Source: VXPQ01 sp965117025
Lineage (GTDB): Bacteria; Bacteroidota; Rhodothermia; Rhodothermales; VXPQ01
Assembly (NCBI GenBank): GCA_965117025.1
Contig: OZ220746.1
Coordinates: 1,550,001-1,614,000 of the forward strand
Reading direction: 5' to 3'
DNA: 64,000 bases
Shown: positions 17,539-26,907 of the stretch, piece by piece
How the letters are laid out: each line of letters begins with the position of its first letter
Position numbering within the stretch: position 1 is the stretch's first letter
Notes under the pieces: model-generated
What the model was told of the DNA's origin: nothing
The model's input: the letters and a program-made list of their open reading frames with translations, nothing else
Databases searched by the model: none
Program-made: the position numbers and the translations under genes

Positions 17539-19520
17539 CGGGACCGCAGCACTACCGTTTGTCCGGGAGAATGGCCCGCTTCGGGATACTGGACTGCTAC
17601 GATCCCCCTCCCTTCGATGCGGACCGGGATATTCCGGTGCGATAACCAGTATGCGGCCTCGCGCATGGTCCATCCCCGGAAATCAGGAACGGTATCGCCG
17701 GGCGCCGCCAATTCGTTCGGTTCTTCCTGCCCCTGCAGGAGTACAGGACGTACCCCTCCCGGCGCGCGGGCCGACACCGCATACGGAAGTTCTTCGACCG
17801 GAAAAACCTGTTGGGCCACTTCGGGAAACGTCGCAAGCCACCGTGCGGCGGTACGCTGGAAAACCGGTGCGGCAACCAATCCCCCGTACTGGACCGTTTG
17901 CGGCTCGTCCACTACGACCGCAAGTACGACCTGCGGATCGTCGGCGGGGAAAAATCCTGCAAACGAAGCACGGTACGCCCCCTCGCGATACCCGCCGGCG
18001 TCCGCTTTGCGCGCCGTGCCCGTTTTTCCGGCAACCTTCAGCCCCTCTATCTGCGCCCGGGTCGCCGTGCCCTCTTCCACCGCACCCAGAAAAGCGGGCA
18101 GAATGGTTTTCGCCGTCGAGGACATAAACGCCCGGCGCACGGAATCCTGGCGGGCTATCCATGTGGTCCGCCCGGTTACATCCCGGCGCTCGGCTACAAT
18201 GTGCGGTTGCACGAGCAGCCCGCCGTTCGCAAGCGCCGCATAGGCCACGGCAAGCTGCAGGGGCGTCACATCCACTTCGTATCCGAGGCCCATGGCGGTC
18301 AGTGTCGTGCCGCTCCATGCATCGGGCCGCTTCAGCAATCCCTGCACCTCCCCGGGAAGATCGATCCATGTAGGCTGCCCGAATCCGAGACTGCGGGCAT
18401 GCCGGTAGAACGCACCCCGATCTGCGCGGGCCATCACCTTGCCCGTTCCCACATTGCTCGAAAACGAGATCACTTCCCGAAAGGGAATCGTGCCGTGCGC
18501 CCGGGTATCGGTGAGCGTACGTCCATGCACCACCGCCCATCCGTCCCCCGTCTCGACGGAATCTTCCATCCCGATGAGGCCTTGCTCGATGGCGGAGACG
18601 GCGGACACGAGTTTGAACGTGGAACCCGGCTCCAGCCGGTCCGTGATGACGCGATTACGGCGCGTTTCCGCCGAATACGCCCCGGCCCGGTTGGGATCGA
18701 ACGCAGGTACATTGGCCATGGCGAGCACCGCGCCGGTGCGCGGATCGAGCGCCACCGCCGTTCCGGCGACGGCCTGTGTTTCGGCAACGCCCCGAGCCAG
18801 TTCTTCCTCCAGAATGGTCTGCCTAAGCAGATCTATCGTCAGAATGAGGGACTCCCCGTGAACAGGTTCGACCACTTTTCCGGCAACGAACGCTCTGATC
18901 CGGCCCAGCCGGTTGCGCTGTACGGGACGACGACCGTCCACCCCTCTCAAATACTCGTCGTATTGTAATTCCAGGCCGGCCAGCCCGGTCCCCTCGGGAC
19001 TCACATACCCCAACACATGCGAAGCCGTGGGTCCGTGATTGTACCGGCGCGCGAAGGCCGGATCGAGGAGTACCCCCGGTATATCCCAACGCTCGACCTC
19101 CTCCTTCTGCCCCTCCGGCATGCCCCGAACGAGCTGCACGTACTGCGGACTGGTTCGTTCGCGTACGCGCTGCCGGTAGTACGCCGATGACGCACCGGTC
19201 AGCTTTGACAATCTTTCAAAGAACGTATGCCGTTGTTCGTCGAAGCCGGAAACCGTGGGATCGAGCGCCAGATCGTAACGCGCCGTGTTCACCGCCAGCG
19301 TCCTGCCCGCGCGATCGTGGATGGCGCCCCGCATCGCCGGGATACTGACGAACGAGTTCGTCTGCCGCCGTCCCTGATCCCGCAGATCGCCGCCCTCCGT
19401 AAGGTGGATACGAAATATCTGACCGAGGATAAGCAGCGGCAGCAGGCTCAGCGCCGTCAGCACCACGTACATCCGGACCAGTATGGAATCCTTTGCTTCC
19501 ACGTGAGATATCTCTCGCAA
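17535..19520 (-). CDS. ftsI: Class B penicillin-binding protein (FtsI/PBP3) with C-terminal PASTA domain
   Basis: 661 residues: an N-terminal membrane anchor (about 15-35), a PBP dimerisation region (AMRGAIHDRAGRTLAVNTARYDLALDP), and a transpeptidase domain with S-T-F-K in LEPGSTFKLVSA, S-S-N in ISFSSNVGTGKV and K-T-G in VAGKTGTARKA. The last 60 residues form one PASTA domain (VPDFRGWTMREAAYWL). It cross-links septal peptidoglycan with FtsW. No in-frame ATG exists near the start: the candidates are TTG at 19520 and GTG at 19502, so initiation is non-standard. Confidence 0.93.
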   Translation of the reverse strand: MREISHVEAKDSILVRMYVVLTALSLLPLLILGQIFRIHLTEGGDLRDQGRRQTNSFVSIPAMRGAIHDRAGRTLAVNTARYDLALDPTVSGFDEQRHTFFERLSKLTGASSAYYRQRVRERTSPQYVQLVRGMPEGQKEEVERWDIPGVLLDPAFARRYNHGPTASHVLGYVSPEGTGLAGLELQYDEYLRGVDGRRPVQRNRLGRIRAFVAGKVVEPVHGESLILTIDLLRQTILEEELARGVAETQAVAGTAVALDPRTGAVLAMANVPAFDPNRAGAYSAETRRNRVITDRLEPGSTFKLVSAVSAIEQGLIGMEDSVETGDGWAVVHGRTLTDTRAHGTIPFREVISFSSNVGTGKVMARADRGAFYRHARSLGFGQPTWIDLPGEVQGLLKRPDAWSGTTLTAMGLGYEVDVTPLQLAVAYAALANGGLLVQPHIVAERRDVTGRTTWIARQDSVRRAFMSSTAKTILPAFLGAVEEGTATRAQIEGLKVAGKTGTARKADAGGYREGAYRASFAGFFPADDPQVVLAVVVDEPQTVQYGGLVAAPVFQRTAARWLATFPEVAQQVFPVEELPYAVSARAPGGVRPVLLQGQEEPNELAAPGDTVPDFRGWTMREAAYWLSHRNIPVRIEGRGIVAVQYPEAGHSPGQTVVLRSR

Positions 19521-19550
19521 GCTTATTGCGCCATGCTCGTGTGCTTCCCG

Positions 19551-20003
19551 TCATTCCCCCACCTCGATCGATGGCCCGGGCGCCGGATCCGTCACGAGCC
19601 CCAGTTCATGAGCACGCGCGTAGATGACGGAAGGGCCGACCATCTGATCAAAATCCCCTTTCAGGCGATTGTGCTGCAGGTGAAGCCGAAGATTCTCCCG
19701 GCGCTCCTCTTCGAGTTCGGCCAGAATTTGCTGCGTGGCATGGACATGCCCGACATACAGCGTGAAAAGAGCCCCAAGCCCCAGAACAATCAGGGCAAAC
19801 CGTGTTGTCGAAATGCGTCCCAAAAAGGTGGCTTCTTCCCGGGGATTAGCCGATGTGCGCTTGTTCAGGCCCTGGATATCCGACCAGCCGGGCAACGCAT
19901 GCCCTTGCCGGTACGCCGGGACCGGCTCTCCAATGCGAACCGTCTCCGAAGCCGGACTTGCTTCTCCGAACCTGTTTCGGATATGTGTTTTTGGCTTGTA
20001 CAT
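19551..20003 (-). CDS. ftsL: FtsL-like divisome protein
   Basis: 150 residues from the ATG at 20003 (a GTG lies three codons upstream). A long basic cytoplasmic N terminus of about 70 residues is followed by one membrane helix (FALIVLGLGALFTLYVGHV), then a coiled coil (ILAELEEERRENLRLHLQHNRLKG) and a short periplasmic tail with YARAHELGLVTDPAPG. This is the FtsL layout, and position between rsmH and ftsI supports it; sequence conservation in the family is low. FtsL joins FtsQ and FtsB and activates FtsWI. Confidence 0.8.
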   Translation of the reverse strand: MYKPKTHIRNRFGEASPASETVRIGEPVPAYRQGHALPGWSDIQGLNKRTSANPREEATFLGRISTTRFALIVLGLGALFTLYVGHVHATQQILAELEEERRENLRLHLQHNRLKGDFDQMVGPSVIYARAHELGLVTDPAPGPSIEVGE

Positions 20004-20019
20004 GACGCACACGTTTCGT

Positions 20020-21006
20020 TCATCGCCTTATCATCTGCACATCCTTATCAGGGGGCCATGCCAACTCCGTGCGCTCCGCGATGCGGAGGCGCGCACTGCG
20101 TGCCCGCGGATTGGCTTCCACCTCCTCAGCATCCGGCTGTATCGGTTTCCGCATGCGTTCTTTCCACGGGACCAGCGGGTTGCCGTACACATCGCGCAAC
20201 GGCTCCCTGTCGAAATTCCCGTATCTGAAAAACCGTTTGACCCTTCTGTCCTCAAGCGAATGATAGCTTATCACAGCTATCCGCCCACCTGGTCGGACCA
20301 CATGAACCGACGCTTCGAGCAACCGCTCGAGCACTTCCAGCTCACGATTCACCACAATGCGCAGCGCCTGAAATACGCGAGAGAGGGTCCGAACCGCCTC
20401 GCGCCCCGGCACTACGCCCCGAACGACCCCGGCCAGTTCTGTCGTGCTCTCGAGCGGCCGGGCCTCCACAATCGCGCGAGCGATCCGGCCCGACCTCGGC
20501 TCTTCGCCAAACGTCGAGAACACCTCTTTCAGCATCCCTCGATCCCACGAGTTCACCACCTTGTGGGCGGAGCGCCCCCCACGCATATCCATGCGCATGT
20601 CGAGCGCGCCTTCGGCGAGATAACTGAATCCGCGCGAGGCGGTGTCGATCTGGTGAGACGAAACCCCGAGGTCCGCCACCAGACCGTCCACCTGCGCCTC
20701 TCCGGCTTCTTCGAGCAATCGTTCGATATCCTCGAAATTGCCGCGGAGAGGCGTAAACCGCCCGCGCTCCATATCGGCGACGAGTCTGCTGCAAGATGCA
20801 TCGAGCGCTTCGACATCGTGATCGATGCCGAACACCCTGCCTCTCGGTGATAACAACTCGAGCATTGCAGCACTGTGTCCACCCCCACCCAAGGTAGTAT
20901 CCACGTACACGCCGCCGGTTTTCGTAATCAGTCCTTCTGTTACAGCCTTGCAAAGAACAGGAATGTGGAAAGAGGTTGCGAAATCGCCCGCCTCTGTATT
21001 CCCCAT
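20020..21006 (-). CDS. rsmH: 16S rRNA (cytosine(1402)-N(4))-methyltransferase RsmH (MraW)
   Basis: 328 residues from the ATG at 21006; an ATG at 21033 is also possible and a GGAGGAG lies between the two. Motifs: HIPVLCKAVTEGL, VYVDTTLGGGGHSAAML (SAM loop), GIDHDVEAL, VDGLVADLGVSSHQIDTASRGFSY, and the C-terminal ISYHSLEDRRVKRFFR. It N4-methylates C1402 in the 16S rRNA decoding centre. It lies between mraZ and ftsL as in most cluster arrangements. Confidence 0.96.
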   Translation of the reverse strand: MGNTEAGDFATSFHIPVLCKAVTEGLITKTGGVYVDTTLGGGGHSAAMLELLSPRGRVFGIDHDVEALDASCSRLVADMERGRFTPLRGNFEDIERLLEEAGEAQVDGLVADLGVSSHQIDTASRGFSYLAEGALDMRMDMRGGRSAHKVVNSWDRGMLKEVFSTFGEEPRSGRIARAIVEARPLESTTELAGVVRGVVPGREAVRTLSRVFQALRIVVNRELEVLERLLEASVHVVRPGGRIAVISYHSLEDRRVKRFFRYGNFDREPLRDVYGNPLVPWKERMRKPIQPDAEEVEANPRARSARLRIAERTELAWPPDKDVQMIRR

Positions 21007-21068
21007 TCGTTTATGTCCATCTCCTCCGGTCATCCCCTGTGACGGAAAACTTTCCGCCTGTCATAGCG

Positions 21069-21521
21069 CTACAGGTCCCTTCCCATATCGAATATCCTTT
21101 CCGCTACCTCCGAATAATCGGCTTCCTGCTCGGCCTGTGCAGCAAACATATCCGGATTCCATATCTCGATACGATCCAGCACACCGATAATCAGCACGGC
21201 GTCTTTCAGGCCTGCGAAGGAGATCAGGTTCTTCGGAACCACAATCCGCCCCTGCTCATCCAGCGTCACTTCATCCGCCCAACGCATGATCGTGCGCACA
21301 AAACTGCGCGCTTCGGATCGATACGTGTTCAGCCGTGCAATCTCCGCCTCCCGCTTTGCCCATTCGTCCAGCGGAAACAAAAGAATGCATTGCTCGAAGC
21401 CGCGCGTGATCGTAAAACTGTTATTCGCATCCGGGTTCAGCGCATTCCGCATTCGGGCCGGGATCGCGACGCGACCCTTGCTGTCTACGGAGTATTCTGC
21501 CTGTCCCTTGAAGCTTGCCAT
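21069..21521 (-). CDS. mraZ: Transcriptional regulator / division protein MraZ
   Basis: 150 residues with the two AbrB-like repeats of the family: FKGQAEYSVDSKGRVAIPARMRNAL near the N terminus and ADEVTLDEQGRIVVPKNLISFAGL in the middle, each carrying the D-x-x-G-R-x-x-x-P motif. MraZ forms ring oligomers and represses its own operon by binding tandem TGGG-type repeats; a matching three-repeat site lies 89-116 bases upstream. It is the first gene of the division/cell-wall cluster. Confidence 0.95.
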   Translation of the reverse strand: MASFKGQAEYSVDSKGRVAIPARMRNALNPDANNSFTITRGFEQCILLFPLDEWAKREAEIARLNTYRSEARSFVRTIMRWADEVTLDEQGRIVVPKNLISFAGLKDAVLIIGVLDRIEIWNPDMFAAQAEQEADYSEVAERIFDMGRDL

Positions 21522-21549
21522 GACGCCAAAGAAGCAACGGTTGAAACCA

Positions 21550-21588
21550 TGAACCGGTGAAGCCCATCCGGTGCACTATACCGGTTCA
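21550..21588. promoter_or_regulatory. Inverted repeat upstream of mraZ
   Basis: TGAACCGGT (21550-21558) and ACCGGTTCA (21580-21588) are perfect 9-base inverted repeats 21 bases apart, between the MraZ operator and the mraZ start codon. On the minus strand a TATAGT overlaps the first arm encountered and could be a -10 element. The element could be a leader hairpin or a second operator. Confidence 0.45.
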
Positions 21589-21609
21589 TCGTTGCAGGTT
21601 AGGGTAATG

Positions 21610-21637
21610 TTCCCCACTTTTCCCCACTTTTCCCCAC
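21610..21637 (-). promoter_or_regulatory. MraZ operator (three GTGGGG direct repeats)
   Basis: On the minus strand the unit GTGGGGAAAA occurs with exact 10-base periodicity: three GTGGGG boxes separated by AAAA. This is the known MraZ recognition pattern (TGGG-type repeats one helical turn apart) and it lies just upstream of mraZ. It is expected to autorepress mraZ and the cluster downstream. Confidence 0.85.
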
Positions 21638-21639
21638 CT

Positions 21640-21924
21640 GACTGGTCAAATTACGGTACAAATTTGTAATGTCAAGACCTTTATGGGCAAAAAAGTGATA
21701 TAGAACAGGTATTTTTTAACATAAATATGTACAATATATGTAAATACACCATGTATACTCCTTTCTCAACATGATAAAGGAAGATGTGCGGGTGCGTTCG
21801 AAGCCGAACGGGCGAGAAAACGCCAAAGCGTAAGGAGAGATGTGAAGGGGCTGCTGCCTGCCCAGGCAGGAAATAAACCGGTCTGCGCGCCGGCGCAAAG
21901 GCGAGCGATCCATCCCTTGTTCCC
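21640..21924. other. Intergenic region between the subtilase gene end and the mraZ operator
   Basis: About 285 bases. The half nearest mraZ is rich in A and T and may carry upstream promoter elements for the cluster. Two short hairpins lie nearer the subtilase: CGTTCG/CGAACG around 21793-21808 and TGCCTG/CAGGCA around 21858-21871. Neither has a clear T-run, so no terminator is called. No gene seen. Confidence 0.4.
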
Positions 21925-24900
21925 CTACCGCACCAGGACCATTGCGCGCGTTTCGCTGAAGCGGCCCATCTCTATATGGTAGAAGTATGTTCCCGGCGCA
22001 AGACCGCGCGCCGCATACGCTACGCGATAGCGCCCCGGCGCCACAGTCCGATCGAGCACCTCGTCCACTATGCGCCCCAGCGCGTCGTAGACCATAATGC
22101 GGACGCGCACGCCTTCAGGCGTCTCGAAGGCGATCTCCGTCGCCTCGCTGAACGGGTTCGGATAGTTCGCATGCACCGCAAACGTCAGGACGTCCTCTTT
22201 CGCTATCGACGTATACACCTCCGCGGAGGAGGCGCGCTCGCTGTAGAGCGTCAGGTTGGGCGCTTTCGCATTCGTGATCCTGCAGCGGTAGCGTGACGGC
22301 GGATCGGACAAGGGCACGGCCAGCGTGTCCGCAGTAGCTCCCGGGATCGCCTCGTCGTCCAGAAATCCTTCGCGGTACCATTGATACTCGTTCGCCGTGC
22401 CGCCCACGCTGACCGAGAACGTGACATGAGACGCCGAGCGCTCAGTGCGCACGGGAACCGCCTCCTGCGGGGCATACGTGAAGGTTCCGCTGAAGCGCGC
22501 ATGCTGCTCGATGTCCTCGAAAGAAAGCCGGTTCGAGCTGGCGTGGACCTCATATAGCCTGGGCATGCCCGTAAGATCCGGCAGGGACGTTAACCGGTTA
22601 TCGTTAAGATAAAGCCGCTCCAGAGCGTTCATGGCGAGGAGGCTGTCCGGCACAGCCCCCTCCAGGGCATTTTCATGCAAATCAAGGACTTCCAACCGGG
22701 TAAGGCGCCCCAGCGAGGCGGGAATCCTGCCGGTCAGGTTGTTGCCTTTCAGAAGCAGTCTCTCAAGCGAGGCCAACTTGCCCAACTCCTCCGGGATCGG
22801 ACCGGTGAGATCACTGTCGTATAATTGGATATGCTCCAGCCGGGTCAGGTTTCCCAGCCAGGCAGGGACAGGACCTGCCAGGTTGTTATTGCTGAGATCA
22901 AGCGATGTAAGCGAGGTCAACTTGCCCAGCGCCTCCGGGATCGGACCGCGCAAATCATTTAAATTGAATGTGAGAACCCTCAGCCGGGTCAGGTTTCCCA
23001 ACGAGGCGGGGATAGGCCCTCTGAAGAATCTGTTACTGTCCAAACCCAGGTACCAAAGTGAAGTCAGCCTGCCCAAAGACTCCGGGAGGCGGCCGTGCAT
23101 CTTGTTTGCCGCGAGATCCAACCTCTCGAGCGCGGCGAGCGCTCCCACCTCATCGGGCAGAAGCCCCGTGAGGTTGTTGTGTCCAAGATACAGCTCTGTC
23201 ACGCGCCCCTCTTCGTTCAAGACGACGCCAAACCAGCTGCCCAAAGGCCCCTCGAGCCAGTCGCGGTCGTTCGTCCAGCCCGAACCGCCCGTCGCGCGAT
23301 AGAAGTTCGCCAGAACCAGCGAGTCCGCCTCATGCGCCGCTACGATATGCTCCGGCGCACTCGACGACACCCGCTCGCTGTAGAGCGTCAAATCCGGCAC
23401 GCGCGGGTTCGTGATTACGCAGTAATACACGGCCCGCGCCTCCGACAGCGCCACCCGCAACGTATGGCTTGTCGCTCCCTCGACGGCCATGTCGTCGTCC
23501 GTGAAGTTGCCGTAACCGTCCCCGTACCATTGGTACCTGTTCTCCTCGCCGCCCACCTCGACCGAGAACGTGACATGGTCCGCCTCGCGCGCTACGCGGG
23601 TGGGCACAAGACGCTGGGGCGCATAGGTAAAGTCGATTACGCTTGCGGAGGCCCGCGTTTCTTCGCCTGCGGGGAATCGCTCCGCGCGTGCCGCAAGGCG
23701 CCGGTAGAGGCGGGGCAGCATGCGCAGATGGCCTGCCGGGACGATGTCGCCCCTGCCCTGTGCCTGCAAGGCGTTCAGGGCGTCTATGTACCGCCTGAGC
23801 GCTTCGAGGTCGGGGGGGCGCCTTGCGGCGACCGTAACCGGCGCAAGCGGGCCTTGCGCTTCCGTAACGAACCCTGTGCGCTCGAAAAGCGCGGCGAGCT
23901 GCTCGCGGTCCGGCGCCCCGAGCGGCTCGGCTGCGCTCGCTGGAAGGTCCCGCCCCTCGAAATCCTCGAACGTGAGCCGGTTAAACGCAACGTTAACGAT
24001 GTCAAGTTCGGGCAGGCCGGAGAGGTCGGCCAGCGCATCGAGGTTGTTATGAGAAAGATAAAGGCTGCTTAGCGCCTTTGCGTTTACGATATTGCCCGGC
24101 AGCGCGCCTTCCAGATCGTTGTCCGAAAGATACAGATCTTGAAGCCTTGACAGATCGCCCAGTCCGGGGGGGATCGCGCCTCGCAGTCGCGTGCCGCCCA
24201 GAAAGACAATCCGCAGATTGACGAGGTCCGTAATCCATGCCGGGAAGGCATAGGGCGCAAGCGGATTGGCGGATAATGCCAGCACTTCCAGGTTCGCGAG
24301 GTTACCGAGCGCCGGCGGGATGGAACCCGTGAAGGCATTGTCGGTCAACCAAATTTGTGTCAAACTGGAGAGTTCTCCCAGCCAGGCCGGGATGGGCCCC
24401 GTTAAACCGTTAAACTGAAGAGTCAGCACTTGCAATTCGGCGAGGTCTCCTAACGCCGGGGGTACAGGACCTGTCAGCCCATTCCAACTAAGATATAAAG
24501 ACTTCAACTTCGCAAGCCGCCCCAACGAGGAGGGGACAGGCCCCGTCAAGCCGTTAAACTGAAGATTCAGGAATTCCAGTTCGGCGAGGTTGCCCAACGC
24601 CGGGGGTACAGGACCTGTCAGCCCATTGAAATTAAGAAAGAGAAATTTCAACTTCGCAAGGCGCCCCAGCGAGGGGGGGATCGAGCCCGTCAGCTCGTTA
24701 AACTGAAGACTCAGGAATTCCAGTTCGGCGAGGTTACCCAATTCAGGAGGGATCGAACCGGTAAAGTCGTTGGCATGCAACCTGAGATCTTTCAAGCGGG
24801 GGAGTTCTCCCAGCCAGGCGGGAATCGAACCGCCAAGGTTGTTGCCCACCAGGTAAAGGTATTCGAGCTCCGTCAAACGACTCAGCTGCGAAGAAAGATG

Positions 24901-26811
24901 GCCCGTAAGGTTATTCCGGATCACCTCGAGGCGCACAACCCTTCCCTCCTCGTTCAGCGTCACGCCATGCCAGCCCATGACCGGCTCTTCGAGCCAGCCC
25001 GTGCGATTTATCCAGTCCTCTCCGCCCGCCGCATGATAGAACGCCACCAGAGCCAGCGAATCCTGCGCATTCGCAAAACGCCCCGCGCGAAGGCGCACGA
25101 GGTCCGGCTCGTCGACAAAGGCGTCCGCCGTTACCTGCGCCGTGACAAGGAACGCGCCGACCGCCGGACGGCCAGCGCCTAAAAGAAGGCTAACGTCCAC
25201 CGACGCCGTGTCTCCGTGCGCGAGGCGGCCCAATCGCACTGAAGCCGGCGCGATGCGCGCGTACGTCGTATCGGCCCCGAAACGCACCGCCACATCCCCG
25301 GCGTCGCCATGCACATTCGTAAACGTTATGCGAACCGAGGACGTATCGACGCCGGGAAGGTTCACGTACTCGCCCCGGTACGCCCGCCCGTTCACCGCCG
25401 CGATCCGAATCGCCGGACGAGGCGCCTCGGTCGCCGCGCGCCAGGCGTTGGCGAAGACGCGGGCGTGTTCGTCCGAGGTCCTGTCCGCCGTCAGGCGCAC
25501 CTGCTCGCGCAGCGCCCCGGGACCGAGCTGCGGGTTCGCCGTCTTCGCCAGCGCCGCAATGCCCGCTACGAGCGGAACGGAAAAAGACGTACCGCTCCAC
25601 CTGGCGTAGCCGCCCCCCGGCGCCGTCGCCTCTATCGCCTCGGCAGGAGCGTATACGTTCACGCTCCTGCCGTAATTGTAGACGTTCTCCTGCGAATCTT
25701 TCTGCGTGCCCCCTACGCTCAGCACGGACGGATCGCTCGCAGGATAGTAGGGCGCTGCGTCGTTGTCCTTTTCCTCATTGCCCGCCGCCGCCACCACCAG
25801 CGCCCCCGCTTCCAGCGCTGCCTGCACCACCAGCGCCTCGGTTTCCGAATACACGGAACTGCCAAAGCTCGCCGTGATAATGTCCGCTCCGTTCAGCGCC
25901 GCATACAAGATACCCTTGCTCGTGTGGCAGAGCACCAGGGCAGAGCCCTCGCACACGGTGCGCACCGGCATAAAGGCAGCGTTCCAGCTCGCCCCGGCTA
26001 TGCCCCGCGCGTTGTCCGTCACCGCAGCCGCTACGCCCGCTACCGCCGTGCCGTGATCAATGCCCGTTCCGTCCCCATCCGGATCGGGCGAATCCTCCGT
26101 GAAGCTCCAGCCGTGCGCGTCGTCTACGAAGCCGTTGCCGTCATCGTCCAGCCCGTTGCCCGGCGCCTCGTTCGGGTTCGTCCACAGATTGTCCCGAAGG
26201 TCCGGGTGCGCGATGTCCACGCCCGTATCCACGATGGCGATCAGCACCTGGCCGTCCTCGCCCTTGACCTCGTCCCACGCCTCGGGAAGTTGCAGGCGCG
26301 GTAGGTGCGTCTGCTCGCCGTAAAGCGAGTCGTTCGGCGCGGCGAGCACACCGCCGGATACTCTTGCGGGCAAGCGCATGCCGCCAATACGGCGGACAGG
26401 CTGCGGCTCGGCATAGACGACGCCCTCGTCGCGGGCGAAGGCCTGCGCCGCATCGGCCGGCTCCGCGCCGCTCGTATAGGTCAGCGCGTAGACATGGCGC
26501 AGCGCCTCGGCGCTCGGCGAGAGCGTGCGGCGCTCGGCCAGAGTGTCCAGAAAAGGAAAGGCCTTCTCAAGGTGCGTCATGCCATGCGCCGCCGCCGCGG
26601 CGCTGAAGGCGGCGCTTGCCGTCTTGCCCGGTGCGGGCGCCTGCGACTCGGCGGCGAACCGCACATAGAGCCGACCGGGAAGAGACTCCGCCTTCTCTGC
26701 CGGTTGCGTTAGGGCAGGGTATGCCCAAAAGACCGGAAGCGCGGCCAGAAGCGCCCCTGCAAAGCCCCGAAGCGCGCAGCGCAGAGGCCTGCGCGTATGC
26801 GAACGAAGCAT
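21925..26811 (-). CDS. Secreted subtilisin-like (S8) serine protease with two LRR arrays, Ig-like domains and T9SS sorting domain
   Basis: 1628 residues from the ATG at 26811, which puts a signal peptide (basic run, then GFAGALLAALPVFWAYPAL) first; GTG/ATG starts further upstream are less likely. Then come a propeptide-like region and a peptidase domain with Asp195 in IVDTGVD, His253 in DHGTAVAG, Asn345 in AAAGNE and Ser409 in SGTSFS. Two blocks of about 24-residue plant-type leucine-rich repeats (LTGPVPPALGNLAELEFL pattern), each introduced by an 'A-x-GG-x-x-W' capping segment, alternate with two Ig-like modules (NRYQWYGDG, NEYQWYREG). The last 80 residues, from NYPNPF to GTYFYHIEMG, are a type A T9SS C-terminal domain. 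Predicted to be exported and cell-surface attached. Confidence 0.9.
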   Translation of the reverse strand: MLRSHTRRPLRCALRGFAGALLAALPVFWAYPALTQPAEKAESLPGRLYVRFAAESQAPAPGKTASAAFSAAAAAHGMTHLEKAFPFLDTLAERRTLSPSAEALRHVYALTYTSGAEPADAAQAFARDEGVVYAEPQPVRRIGGMRLPARVSGGVLAAPNDSLYGEQTHLPRLQLPEAWDEVKGEDGQVLIAIVDTGVDIAHPDLRDNLWTNPNEAPGNGLDDDGNGFVDDAHGWSFTEDSPDPDGDGTGIDHGTAVAGVAAAVTDNARGIAGASWNAAFMPVRTVCEGSALVLCHTSKGILYAALNGADIITASFGSSVYSETEALVVQAALEAGALVVAAAGNEEKDNDAAPYYPASDPSVLSVGGTQKDSQENVYNYGRSVNVYAPAEAIEATAPGGGYARWSGTSFSVPLVAGIAALAKTANPQLGPGALREQVRLTADRTSDEHARVFANAWRAATEAPRPAIRIAAVNGRAYRGEYVNLPGVDTSSVRITFTNVHGDAGDVAVRFGADTTYARIAPASVRLGRLAHGDTASVDVSLLLGAGRPAVGAFLVTAQVTADAFVDEPDLVRLRAGRFANAQDSLALVAFYHAAGGEDWINRTGWLEEPVMGWHGVTLNEEGRVVRLEVIRNNLTGHLSSQLSRLTELEYLYLVGNNLGGSIPAWLGELPRLKDLRLHANDFTGSIPPELGNLAELEFLSLQFNELTGSIPPSLGRLAKLKFLFLNFNGLTGPVPPALGNLAELEFLNLQFNGLTGPVPSSLGRLAKLKSLYLSWNGLTGPVPPALGDLAELQVLTLQFNGLTGPIPAWLGELSSLTQIWLTDNAFTGSIPPALGNLANLEVLALSANPLAPYAFPAWITDLVNLRIVFLGGTRLRGAIPPGLGDLSRLQDLYLSDNDLEGALPGNIVNAKALSSLYLSHNNLDALADLSGLPELDIVNVAFNRLTFEDFEGRDLPASAAEPLGAPDREQLAALFERTGFVTEAQGPLAPVTVAARRPPDLEALRRYIDALNALQAQGRGDIVPAGHLRMLPRLYRRLAARAERFPAGEETRASASVIDFTYAPQRLVPTRVAREADHVTFSVEVGGEENRYQWYGDGYGNFTDDDMAVEGATSHTLRVALSEARAVYYCVITNPRVPDLTLYSERVSSSAPEHIVAAHEADSLVLANFYRATGGSGWTNDRDWLEGPLGSWFGVVLNEEGRVTELYLGHNNLTGLLPDEVGALAALERLDLAANKMHGRLPESLGRLTSLWYLGLDSNRFFRGPIPASLGNLTRLRVLTFNLNDLRGPIPEALGKLTSLTSLDLSNNNLAGPVPAWLGNLTRLEHIQLYDSDLTGPIPEELGKLASLERLLLKGNNLTGRIPASLGRLTRLEVLDLHENALEGAVPDSLLAMNALERLYLNDNRLTSLPDLTGMPRLYEVHASSNRLSFEDIEQHARFSGTFTYAPQEAVPVRTERSASHVTFSVSVGGTANEYQWYREGFLDDEAIPGATADTLAVPLSDPPSRYRCRITNAKAPNLTLYSERASSAEVYTSIAKEDVLTFAVHANYPNPFSEATEIAFETPEGVRVRIMVYDALGRIVDEVLDRTVAPGRYRVAYAARGLAPGTYFYHIEMGRFSETRAMVLVR

Positions 26812-26907
26812 TGGCGAATAAGCTATACGCGTATGCGATGAGGCCGGCGAACGAGGAGCAGGGGCCTTGCAGGACATTCGATAAAGGTTCGCCGAGCGGG
26901 GCACGCC

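Noticed and set aside
16144..18243. Long plus-strand open frame antisense to murE and ftsI
   Set aside because: Same reason; no domain recognisable and both minus-strand genes are certain.
22500..24950. Regular repeats resembling a CRISPR or satellite array
   Set aside because: The period and sequence are explained by leucine-rich repeats in the encoded protein; no spacers or cas genes.
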